From DATGIQ01 sp035295665 (GTDB taxonomy: Bacteria; Planctomycetota; Planctomycetia; Gemmatales; Gemmataceae), in assembly GCA_035295665.1 (NCBI GenBank), contig DATGIQ010000424.1, positions 1 to 18,491 on the forward strand: a stretch of DNA of 18,491 nucleotides. The letters are read 5' to 3'. Within the stretch, counting starts at the first letter, position 1. Each line of letters opens with the position of its first letter. Below, one piece after another: positions 1-7,392 of this stretch. Under the pieces are notes generated by a model, which did not search any database, was not told where the DNA came from, and worked only from the letters and a program-made list of their open reading frames with translations. A program made the position numbers and the translations under genes.

Positions 1-47
1 CGCATTCCCTGCTCCGCGATTTGAAGCAAGCACTGGGCAAGTCTTGA
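1..47 (+). CDS. C-terminal end of an upstream gene (partial)
   Basis: The frame starting at base 3 is open from the window edge and ends at TGA 45-47, giving the tail HSLLRDLKQALGKS. Its composition (amphipathic, Leu/Lys-rich) suits a real protein C-terminus, and a strong hairpin follows about 115 bases later. Too little is present to name a family. The other two plus frames are less convincing as coding, but a 14-residue tail cannot prove coding. Confidence 0.4.
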   Translation, partial: HSLLRDLKQALGKS

Positions 48-162
48 ACCGTACGCGACGGTCGGTACCTTTCGGTGCATACGGTGGACCGCACATACGT
101 TCGGAGTCCTAGGATGGGACCGCGCCGCCAGGGACGCCGGAAGCCCCCGCGCGTTTGACGGT

Positions 163-188
163 GGGGAACCGGGATCTCCCGGTTCCCC
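163..188. terminator. Perfect 12-bp inverted repeat, probable terminator
   Basis: GGGGAACCGGGA is followed after two bases by its exact reverse complement, giving a very stable GC-rich hairpin. It lies between the end of the upstream gene at 47 and the sensor-kinase start at 405. No T-tract follows on the plus strand, so it is not a textbook intrinsic terminator, but position and stability fit a transcription stop or mRNA 3' end. The rest of 48-390 shows no gene I can support. Confidence 0.55.
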
Positions 189-391
189 GCTTCATTCATC
201 CATGATCCGTTTTCCACGGATGCCCTCCTCACAACTTCAACCTCCATTGGACGGTAACCATCCCAAACCGCGGCCATTCGCAGAGGCCGGCCAGCCACGA
301 CGGTTCGGTTGTATGCCGGCGTTGCCGCTAGCAATACAACATGCTGGGGTTTGTCGAAAACGCCGGTTGGGCGTGCTCCGCTGCGCGCAGG

Positions 392-397
392 AAGGAG
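392..397 (+). promoter_or_regulatory. Strong Shine-Dalgarno setting the kinase start at 405
   Basis: AAGGAG lies 7 bases upstream of ATG 405-407. It matters because it places translation initiation upstream of an in-frame TGA at 459-461. No ATG, GTG or TTG occurs in this frame between the TGA and GTG 543, which already lies beyond the first membrane segment. Confidence 0.75.
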
Positions 398-404
398 TAC
401 GGTG

Positions 405-1994
405 ATGAACTTCTTCAGTCGACTTTTGGACAGCACCGATTTCATGGCCCGTCAGAACTGAGGGGGCTGGACCCCGGGGCTAGTTTGGCTCCACAACGTT
501 TCCGACACCGTCATCTGGCTGGCTTACGTCGCCATCCCCTTCGTGCTGGTCTCGTTCACGCGCCGCCGCCGAGACCTGCCGTTCCCCTGGATGTTCTGGA
601 TGTTCGGGGCGTTTATTATCGGTTGCGGAACCACCCACCTGATGGAGGTCATCACCAACTATCTCCCCGTCTACCGCTTCTCCGGCTTGATCAAGCTGCT
701 GACGGCCGGTGTCTCGCTGGCCACGGCCGCCGCCTTGATTCCGTTGGTGCCCAAAGCCCTGGCCTTGAGAAGTCCGACCGAGCTGGAACAGCAAATCGCC
801 GAACGCAAGCAGGCGGAAGCGGCGTTGCAGCGGAGTGAGGAGCGTTTTCGGCTGCTCGTGGACGGTGTCAAGGACTTTGCGATATTTATGCTCGATCCCG
901 ATGGCCGAATTGCCAGCTGGAATGCGGGTGCGGAACGCATCAAGGGCTTTCGTGCCGAAGAGATCATCGGCCAACACTTCTCCCGATTCTATACGCCGGA
1001 AGATTTGCGGGACGGCGAGGCCGACCGTGCGCTGCGCCTGGCCCTTTCCTACGGCCGGTATGAAAGCGAGGGCTGGCGGGTCCGCAAGAACGGGACGCGA
1101 TTCTGGGCCAACACCGTCCTCACTGCCCTTCGCGATGAGGCGGGGGAGCTGAAGGGATTCGCCAAGGTCACGCAGGATATCACCGAGCGCAAGCAGGCCC
1201 ACGATCGATTGCAGCGCAGCAACGCGGAGCTCGAACAGTTTGCTTCGGTCGCTTCCCACGACCTCCAGGAGCCGCTCCGGAAGATTCAAACTCTCGGCGA
1301 TCGGTTGCAAGCCAAATGTGGCCCGGAGCTGAGCGAACAGGGACGCGATTACCTGGAGCGGATGCAACACGCGGCCAGCCGGATGCGGACGCTCATCACT
1401 GACTTGCTAACCTTTTCGAGACTGACGACCAAGGCCCAGCCCTTTGTGAGGGTCGATCTCGCCCAGGTCGCCGCGGACGTGTTGGCCGATCTCGATGAGC
1501 GGATCCATCGGACCGGCGGTCGTGTGGAAGTCGGAGATCTACCCACGGTGAACGCGGATCCTATACAGATGCACCGGTTGTTACAAAATCTGATTGGCAA
1601 CAGCTTGAAGTTTCACCGCACGGAGGAGCCGCCCGTTGTCAAGGTCTTTGGAAAAATCTTCACGGATGCCGAGTTGGCGGGCCGGCTGGAATCGGAAAGC
1701 CCGCGGCTCTGTCAAATCACGGTGCAGGACAACGGCATCGGCTTTGAAGAAATATACAAGGAGCGGATTTTTGAAATTTTTCAGCGGCTGCATGGCCGCA
1801 GCGAATACGAGGGGACCGGCATGGGATTAGCGATCTGCCGAAAGATTGTCGAGCGGCACGGTGGTTGCATCACGGCCCAGAGCAGTTTGGGCCAAGGGGC
1901 GACCTTTGTCGTCACCTTGCCCGTTCGCCAGTCGGAGGAGATGCCCCATGAAAAAGTATCCCAGACCGATCACCATTTTGATGGCCGAAGATGA
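405..1994 (+). CDS. Ethylene-receptor-like PAS sensor histidine kinase with in-frame TGA at codon 19
   Basis: Membrane sensor kinase with the N-terminal three-helix ethylene-binding domain of ETR1-type receptors. Counting the TGA as residue 19, the product is 529 aa. D34, Y41, I44, P45, C74 and H78 have exactly the spacing of ETR1 D25, Y32, I35, P36, C65 and H69, the copper/ethylene site. A PAS domain follows (about 144-261), then a HisKA domain with H285 in SHDLQEPLR, typical of phytochrome-like bacterial kinases. The HATPase has N399, DNGIG (442-446) and GTGMGL (470-475). The start is set by the AAGGAG and ATG at 405. The in-frame TGA (459-461) falls where relatives, as I remember them, carry Cys before Gly-x-Trp-Thr-Pro. 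The downstream sequence is intact at protein level. An automated call would probably start at GTG 543 and lose the first helix. The gene overlaps the next regulator by 47 bases. It may be a selenoprotein, a recent pseudogene or a sequencing error. Confidence 0.85.
459..492 (+). other. In-frame TGA with downstream stem-loop (possible recoding site)
   Basis: TGA 459-461 interrupts the kinase frame. Bases 476-482 can pair with 486-492 (seven pairs, two of them G-U), leaving a GUU loop whose G lies 22 nt after the stop. A second small stem, 463-466 with 472-475, sits between. Bacterial SECIS elements are hairpins just after the UGA with a G near the start of the loop roughly 16-37 nt downstream, so the geometry is compatible. 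Stems of this size arise easily by chance in GC-rich DNA. No selenocysteine machinery is visible in this window. Confidence 0.3.
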
Positions 1995-2445
1995 TCCGGA
2001 TGATCGCCAAATGACCAAGGAAGCTTTCGATGAAAGCCACGTGGCCAATGATCTTCGGTTTGTCGAGAATGGTGTGGAATTGATGAATTATCTGAAGCGC
2101 CGGGGCAAGTATCGCGATCCGGCTGTTTCGCCGCGCCCGGGGGTCATCTTGCTCGATCTCAATTTGCCCAAGAAGGATGGCCGGGAGGCCCTCAAGGAGA
2201 TCAAGGCGGATCCCAAACTTAGGAATATTCGCGTGATCGTTTTGACAACCTCGAAGGCCGACGAAGATATCGATCACATCTATTCCCTGAGCGCCGCGTC
2301 CTATATTACCAAACCGGCATCGTTCACCGCCCTGGTCGAAATTATCAAGACCCTGGGCAAGTACTGGCTGGAGATCGTTGAACTCCCGAGCGAAGTACAA
2401 GGAGGCTGGGATGGAAGCTCAGCGCATCCAAATTCTCCTGGTTGA
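1948..2445 (+). CDS. Rcp1-like single-domain response regulator
   Basis: A 165-aa CheY-like receiver with no output domain. The acidic pocket E14-D15-D16, phospho-acceptor D70 in ILLDLNLPKKDG, T100 and K122 are all present. The YLKRRGKY and long LDLNLP features are typical of Rcp1-type regulators that pair with phytochrome-like kinases carrying SHDLQEP H-boxes, as the upstream kinase does. The start is ATG 1948, with GGAGGAG at 1934-1940 inside the end of the kinase gene. The last ~18 residues (Gly/Ser/Pro-rich) extend beyond the receiver fold and overlap the next gene by 35 bases, so translational coupling is likely. By inference it receives phosphate from the kinase at 405 and perhaps exchanges it with the downstream hybrid. 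Confidence 0.9.
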   Translation: MKKYPRPITILMAEDDPDDRQMTKEAFDESHVANDLRFVENGVELMNYLKRRGKYRDPAVSPRPGVILLDLNLPKKDGREALKEIKADPKLRNIRVIVLTTSKADEDIDHIYSLSAASYITKPASFTALVEIIKTLGKYWLEIVELPSEVQGGWDGSSAHPNSPG

Positions 2446-4042
2446 AGACGATAAGGATGATTATATCCTGACCCGGGACCTGCTCGCGGAGATCCCGCGG
2501 ACTCCCTGCCACCTGGAATGGGTGAAAAGCTATGCGGCCGGCCTGGCGGCGATGGCCCAGAACCAACATGTCCTCTACCTGGTAGACTACCGCCTCGACA
2601 GGCGTACGGGCCTGGATCTCCTGCGTGAGGCGCGGGAACACGGCTGCCGTGGACCGATCATTCTGCTGACCGGGCAGGGAGAGCGGGAAGTCGACCTGGA
2701 GGCGATGAAGGCGGGTGCGGCGGACTACCTGATCAAGGGCCGGACCGATGCGTCGGGCTTGGAGCGTTCGATCCGCTACGCCATCGAACGCCACCAGGAC
2801 CGGGAAGCGTTACGCCAAGCCTATGACGAGATGGAGAAACGGGTGCAAGAACGCACCGTGGCCCTGCGCGAAGCAAATGATGCTCTCCAGCAGGCGAATC
2901 GCAGCAAAGACGAGTTCCTGGCCATGCTAGCCCACGAGCTCCGCAATCCGCTGGCTCCCATCCGCACCGGCCTGCATGTCCTGCGCATGCCCAATGCCAC
3001 TCGTGCGAGCATCGATCGGATCATGCACGTGATGGAACAGCAGGTCCACCACTTGACGCGCCTGGTCGATGACCTGCTCGATGTTTCCCGAATCACGCGC
3101 GGAAAAATTGAGCTCCGCAAGGAAATCATTGACTTGGCCACCGTCCTGTGCCATGCGGTCGAGACCGTGCGGCCGCTCGTGGATGCGCACCGGCATCGGC
3201 TCACGATCTCGTTGCCCGAAGAACCCGTGCATCTGGAAGCGGACCCAACTCGGCTGGAACAGGTCTTTTCCAACTTGCTCACCAACGCTGTCAAGTACAC
3301 CGAGCAGGGCGGGCACATCGAATTATCGTGTCAGCGCGAGGGCCATGTTGTCACCGTGCGGGTCCGCGACAATGGGATGGGGATCGCACCCGATTTGTTG
3401 CCGCGGGTCTTCGATATGTTCACCCAGTCCGAACGGGGGCTGGCACGGTCCCAAGGAGGACTCGGCATCGGGCTCACGCTGGTCCGGAGCTTGGTGCAGA
3501 TGCAAGGTGGAAGCGTCACCGCCCACAGCGACGGGCCGGGACAGGGGAGCGAATTCGTGGTGCGGCTGCCGGTGGTGGACCAGGCTCCGGACCAACCGCT
3601 TGACGATGCCGCCAAGCAAGCCCAAGCGAGCCCGCGACAGCTTCGGGTATTGGTGGTGGAAGATACCGAGGCGGCGGCGGAAATGCTCGTCACGTTGCTG
3701 AAAATATGGGGCCATGACGTTCGCTTCGTCTATGATGGCCCTGCCGCTCTGGTAGCTGCCCGAACGTTCCAACCCGATGTGGTCCTGCTCGATATCGGAC
3801 TGCCGGGGATGAACGGATACGATGTAGCGCGGCAACTTAGGCACCAAGCCGGGCACAGCCGACTGATGATCGCGGCCGTGACCGGCTATGGCCAGGAGGA
3901 GGACCGCCGCCGTTCACGGGAAGCTGGATTTGATGAGCACATGGTCAAGCCCATCAATCCGGCGGCGTTGGAACAACTGCTGGCCGCGGCCGAACTGCTC
4001 AAGGAAAAACCGACAGCGTCGGTCACGGCTGGAAGAGCTTGA
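2411..4042 (+). CDS. Hybrid histidine kinase, REC-HisKA-HATPase-REC
   Basis: A soluble 543-aa hybrid kinase. The N-terminal receiver has D59 in LVDYRLD and K109. A coiled-coil linker (about 130-165) leads to HisKA with H175 in LAHELRNPL. The HATPase has N292, DNGMG (320-324) and GLGIGL (350-355). The C-terminal receiver has D461 in LLDIGLPGMNG and K513. No transmembrane segment, Hpt or DNA-binding domain is seen. The start is ATG 2411 because AAGGAGG sits at 2400-2406, inside the end of the regulator gene; an upstream in-frame start would add 11 residues without comparable support. This third gene completes a multi-step phosphorelay whose final output lies outside this operon. The stop at 4042 is followed by only 82 bases before the convergent gene. 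Confidence 0.92.
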   Translation: MEAQRIQILLVEDDKDDYILTRDLLAEIPRTPCHLEWVKSYAAGLAAMAQNQHVLYLVDYRLDRRTGLDLLREAREHGCRGPIILLTGQGEREVDLEAMKAGAADYLIKGRTDASGLERSIRYAIERHQDREALRQAYDEMEKRVQERTVALREANDALQQANRSKDEFLAMLAHELRNPLAPIRTGLHVLRMPNATRASIDRIMHVMEQQVHHLTRLVDDLLDVSRITRGKIELRKEIIDLATVLCHAVETVRPLVDAHRHRLTISLPEEPVHLEADPTRLEQVFSNLLTNAVKYTEQGGHIELSCQREGHVVTVRVRDNGMGIAPDLLPRVFDMFTQSERGLARSQGGLGIGLTLVRSLVQMQGGSVTAHSDGPGQGSEFVVRLPVVDQAPDQPLDDAAKQAQASPRQLRVLVVEDTEAAAEMLVTLLKIWGHDVRFVYDGPAALVAARTFQPDVVLLDIGLPGMNGYDVARQLRHQAGHSRLMIAAVTGYGQEEDRRRSREAGFDEHMVKPINPAALEQLLAAAELLKEKPTASVTAGRA

Positions 4043-4124
4043 GCAAATTGCTCCTTCGACTAGCAACAGGGACGATGCCCTCTGCGCACTGGCATTCCCA
4101 AGGGTGAGCAAGCTGAGCTACACA

Positions 4125-4616
4125 TCAGTCTCCTACGCCGATCTCGGCGGTGACGCTCTCCACAATCAACGCGTTTTCGACATCCAGGTGATGTTGTAGC
4201 GCATGGATAAACTTTTCCACCCGTTGGCGGATGGCCCCAAAATCCGGAATCGCATAGGCCCCGGCAGGTTCGGGTAATTTGCTGACTTCCCCCCCCGGCT
4301 GTGCCCGTGACGCGAAGAGGCCGGCCGCTTTCAACACTTCGTTTCCCAGGAGGTTCGTCTGCTCGAGAAAGTCCCTGTGCTCCTGGCGAAGCTCGCTCAC
4401 CTGTCGTGCCAGTGTGGGCCGCGTGAGGTCTACCTGGGCGTACATCCCACCGGGCCCCTCCACACTTGCCGCGTGTTGCCGCACGGCAATTTCAACACGG
4501 GCCAGAGCCCTGCCCACATCTTCGGCCCATTTCCGCTCATGGCCGGGGATGTCTGAGCCCAGTGCTTTCTCCAGCTGGTCGACGTAGAGCAAAGGAGTAT
4601 CGCTGGCGGTCCTCAT
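4125..4616 (-). CDS. Hemerythrin-like (HHE-type) protein
   Basis: A 163-aa soluble, mainly helical protein. Histidines and acids are arranged as in four-helix HHE domains: H48 in the first helix, H80 in LRQEHRDFL, and H142/H143 with E147 in HHLDVEN, an HxxxE pair suitable for a di-iron site. The start at 4616 follows GGAGGT about 7 bases upstream on the minus strand. The frame runs open further upstream to 4835, but that part is low-complexity Arg/Ser/Pro and lacks an RBS. It converges on the hybrid kinase. Members bind O2, NO or iron, or act in stress signalling. The iron assignment is inferred, as not all five canonical ligands can be placed. Confidence 0.65.
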   Translation of the reverse strand: MRTASDTPLLYVDQLEKALGSDIPGHERKWAEDVGRALARVEIAVRQHAASVEGPGGMYAQVDLTRPTLARQVSELRQEHRDFLEQTNLLGNEVLKAAGLFASRAQPGGEVSKLPEPAGAYAIPDFGAIRQRVEKFIHALQHHLDVENALIVESVTAEIGVGD

Positions 4617-4756
4617 TGAACGGCACCTCCCATTGGCTTGGGGCACCAGGTACGATTGCCTCGTTCTCCGTAACCATACATGCATCCGTTTGGTTTGGAG
4701 GAGTCCAGGGAGCAAGCCCCATGCCAAGCGCTGCGATTCCGTCGGCGAGGACTGAC

Positions 4757-4784
4757 TTGGAATGTGCGAGAACGCGGTTATAAT
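4757..4784 (+). promoter_or_regulatory. Sigma70-like promoter for the GspF-type gene
   Basis: A perfect TATAAT (4779-4784) is preceded by TTGGAA (4757-4762, 4 of 6 to consensus) with a 16-base spacer. It lies 68 bases upstream of ATG 4853 in the correct orientation and would give a leader of about 60 bases. It is the clearest promoter in the window. Confidence 0.6.
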
Positions 4785-4852
4785 GGCAGACGTTCTCCAG
4801 AATCGCGCCGGCCTTGATTCACCGGTGTTGCTCATCGGGCGGGAAAACCATC

Positions 4853-5884
4853 ATGCTCTTCGCGACCAAACTTCCTCTGTCGAGCTTGATCGAGTTCTGC
4901 CGCGTCTTGCGTCACAACTTGGGCGCCGGCTTGACCTTGCTCCATGTCTTCCGCCAACAGGCAGAACGGGGACCGCGACCGGTTCGTCCCATTGCCGATC
5001 GCATCTCCCAGGACCTCGAACAGGGAGAGAGCCTGGAAGTGGCGCTCAAGCGCGAGCAGGCCGCGTTTCCACACATGTTCGTGGCGATGGCCACGGTCGG
5101 TGAGCAGACGGGCTGCATGCCGGATGTGTTCGCCGAGCTGGAAAAGTATTTCGTCTTGCAGCAAAAGCTCCGGCGACAGTTCTTCTCCCAGATCGCTTGG
5201 CCGCTATTGCAGTTTTTTGCCGCTCCATTCGTCATTGCGCTGATGCTGTTCGTATTGGCCATTTTCGATTCGCCAATGACTCCGCTGGGCCCTGCCTACA
5301 AGGGCGTTTGGGGCGCGGCCAAGTTTTTGCTTCATTTCTTTGGCACAATCGCGGCCCTGGTCGCCGGCTATTATGTGATTACCCACATCCTCCACAGGCG
5401 GCCGACGGTTCATGCTCTGCTCCTACGGCTGCCGGTCATCGGACCGTGTCTGAGTGCCATCGCACTGTCGCGGTTTTGTTTGGCACTGCGCTTGACCATG
5501 AATACCGGCATGCCAATCACCAAGGCGCTGCGGTTGAGCATGCGCGCTACCGGCAATGATGCCTTCGCCGTTCGGGCGGAGCGGGCCATGGTGGCCGTGA
5601 AGGAGGGGGAAGACCTCGCACAGGCCTTGAGAGAGACGCGCGTCTTTCCAGAAGATTTCCTGGACATCCTTGCCAATGCCGAGGAGGGTGGCCGGGTGCC
5701 GGAAGTCATGGAACATCAAATGGAGCACTACACCGAGGAATCTCGGCGGCGGCTGAGCATCTTGACGCATACCGCCAGTGGCATGATCTGGCTGGCCGTG
5801 GCGGGGACCCTCATTTTCCTGATCTTCAGCATTTTTCTCAGCATCTATGGGCCAGGCGGTGTCTATGATCGCCTTGCCCGGTAG
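4853..5884 (+). CDS. Type II secretion/type IV pilus GspF/PilC-family inner-membrane protein
   Basis: A 343-aa polytopic protein with two tandem T2SSF domains. Each ends with the family's acidic-glycine signature: VGEQTGCMPDVFAELEKYF in the first, AEEGGRVPEVMEHQMEHY in the second. Long hydrophobic segments lie between the domains (FFAAPFVIALMLFVLAIF; FGTIAALVAGYYVI) and at the C-terminus (MIWLAVAGTLIFLIFSIFLSI). GspF/PilC is the platform protein that couples the assembly ATPase to pseudopilin addition. It stands alone here, with no gspE, gspG or pilin genes in the window, so it may serve a dispersed secretion system. ATG 4853 is chosen over an upstream in-frame start at 4814 because the protein then begins close to the domain. 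It is slightly shorter than the usual ~400 aa. Confidence 0.88.
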   Translation: MLFATKLPLSSLIEFCRVLRHNLGAGLTLLHVFRQQAERGPRPVRPIADRISQDLEQGESLEVALKREQAAFPHMFVAMATVGEQTGCMPDVFAELEKYFVLQQKLRRQFFSQIAWPLLQFFAAPFVIALMLFVLAIFDSPMTPLGPAYKGVWGAAKFLLHFFGTIAALVAGYYVITHILHRRPTVHALLLRLPVIGPCLSAIALSRFCLALRLTMNTGMPITKALRLSMRATGNDAFAVRAERAMVAVKEGEDLAQALRETRVFPEDFLDILANAEEGGRVPEVMEHQMEHYTEESRRRLSILTHTASGMIWLAVAGTLIFLIFSIFLSIYGPGGVYDRLAR

Positions 5885-5909
5885 GCTCGGGATTGGCGAA
5901 GGAGCAACC

Positions 5910-7010
5910 TTGGACCGTAGACAGTTTCTCGCAGGTACCGTGGCCGGGGCCGCTACGCTCGGATCGGTGTCCGGCCAGGAGCCGGGCTCGGCACCGTCCG
6001 GGACAGCGACGAAACAGGCGCGGATGAAGGCCGGCCATCAAAATCACTCTTCCGACGCTGATCTGCGCGTGTTGGCAGCCCTGGGTGTCAACCACATTTG
6101 CAGCTCGCTTCCGTCGCGGACGTTGGATGCCAGCTGGTCGGTGGACGGGCTGAACCGACTCCGCGAACGGGTCGAGCGCTTTGGCGTCCACCTGGACATG
6201 GTCCCCTTGCCGCTCAGCTCCTCCTACATCAGCCGGGCCGAGAACCCGAATATCATGCTGGGCAAGAGTCCGGAGCGCGATCGTGAAATCGACCAGCTTG
6301 GCCAGATGATCCGCAACGTCGCAAAGGCCGGCATTCCCGCCGTCAAATACAACCTCACGATCCTCGGCGTGGTACGGACCGAAAGTACGCCCGGCCGCGG
6401 CGGGGCCCGGTACAGCACGTTCGTTCATGCCAAGGCCAAGCAGGACGGACCGCCGGCGGAGAGTGGGCCCGTGAGTGAAGAGGCGATGTGGGAGCGAATC
6501 ACGTACTTCTTGGAGCGGATTGTTCCCGTGGCGGAGGATTGCAACGTTCGGCTTTGCTGTCACCCACACGACCCCGCGATGCCGCCGACCGGCTTTCGTG
6601 GCGTGCACCGTGTACTTGGCACGGTGGATGGCCTCAAACGCTTCGTGGACATTCGGCCGAGCAAATATCACGGTTTGAACTTCTGCCAGGGGACGGTGGC
6701 CGAGATGCTGCGCGAACCCGGCAAGGAGATTTACGACGTGATCCGCTACTTCGGTCAACGCGGCAAGATCTTCAATGTCCACTTCCGCAATATCAAGGGC
6801 GGGTATCTCCACTTTCAAGAAACATTTCCGGACGACGGCGACGTGGACATGATCCGGGCGATGCGTGTCTACAAGGAAGTCGGCTACGACGGCATGATCA
6901 TGCCGGATCATGTGCCGCGGATAGATGGGGATCCAGGAGGTGCACAGGCGTTTGCCTTCGCGTTTGGGTACATCCAGGCGCTGATTCAGATGGTCAGTGG
7001 CGAAGGGTGA
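5910..7010 (+). CDS. UxuA-like mannonate dehydratase family protein with Tat leader
   Basis: A 366-aa TIM-barrel protein of the D-mannonate dehydratase family (D-mannonate to 2-keto-3-deoxy-D-gluconate). Candidate metal/active-site positions follow the family order: H218 in CCHPHDP, C259 in NFCQGT, H291 in VHFRNIKGG and D333-H334 in MPDHVP. The N-terminus DRRQFLAGTVAGAATLG is a twin-arginine leader, unusual for UxuA, which is cytoplasmic in E. coli. The start is TTG 5910, with AAGGAG at 5899-5904; this puts the RR pair at residues 3-4. The in-frame ATG at 5847 would overlap the preceding gene and bury the leader. It lies 25 bases after the GspF-type gene and is probably co-transcribed. It could be a subfamily acting on another sugar acid outside the cytoplasm. 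Confidence 0.82.
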   Translation: MDRRQFLAGTVAGAATLGSVSGQEPGSAPSGTATKQARMKAGHQNHSSDADLRVLAALGVNHICSSLPSRTLDASWSVDGLNRLRERVERFGVHLDMVPLPLSSSYISRAENPNIMLGKSPERDREIDQLGQMIRNVAKAGIPAVKYNLTILGVVRTESTPGRGGARYSTFVHAKAKQDGPPAESGPVSEEAMWERITYFLERIVPVAEDCNVRLCCHPHDPAMPPTGFRGVHRVLGTVDGLKRFVDIRPSKYHGLNFCQGTVAEMLREPGKEIYDVIRYFGQRGKIFNVHFRNIKGGYLHFQETFPDDGDVDMIRAMRVYKEVGYDGMIMPDHVPRIDGDPGGAQAFAFAFGYIQALIQMVSGEG

Positions 7011-7392
7011 TGAACCCAGCGTGGGCGTACGGCCAGTGATGAGGACGAGATCCGCACGAGAATTCCGCCGCCTTTTGCAGGAACTCTCGGCAGCCGAGGA
7101 CACTGTATTTGCCGAGTCGCTGGCTGCGCGGATCGGTGTTGACCTTGGGAGCGCGCCCGCTGGCTATGCCTCCGGCATTGGCTGGCTATGGGCACCGGTG
7201 AGGTAGAAGCAACTGAAATTACGAATCGCTGATGGCCGGGAGTTTCGCGAACGGCGCGCGGGTCGGGTTCACATCGGCCGCGCTGAAATGGCCACTTCTT
7301 TGTTTCGCGAGTTTCCTTCCACTCTTAATAGCCCGACTCGAGGGCCCCCGCGAAGAACTGGAGCTGACTGTGAACAGCTCGTATCCCGACAG
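7011..7392. other. 380-bp convergent intergenic region, no convincing gene
   Basis: Separates the UxuA-like gene (+) from the phosphoglucosamine mutase gene (-). The plus frame ATG 7039 to 7206 (55 codons) has some coding-like composition (REFRRLLQELSAAEDTVFAESLAARIGV) but no RBS or recognisable family; it could be a gene remnant. A small GAGCTG/CAGCTC hairpin near 7360-7380 is the only terminator-like structure I see. Confidence 0.4.

Noticed and set aside
341..838. 165-codon plus-strand frame overlapping the kinase
   Set aside because: Different frame from the kinase; His/Arg/Pro-rich translation typical of an out-of-frame GC-rich shadow.
480..1370. 296-codon minus-strand frame opposite the kinase
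   Set aside because: Antisense of clear PAS/HisKA coding sequence with no family resemblance.
543..1994. GTG 543 as the true start of the sensor kinase
   Set aside because: It lies after the first membrane helix, removes D34, Y41, I44 and P45, and has no Shine-Dalgarno; the SD and ATG at 405 fit much better despite the TGA.
4043..4124. Terminator between the hybrid kinase and the convergent hemerythrin-like gene
   Set aside because: Only a 5-bp GAGCA/TGCTC stem is visible, with no T run.
5838..7103. 421-codon minus-strand frame opposite the UxuA-like gene
   Set aside because: Antisense shadow; the plus strand has coherent family motifs and an RBS.
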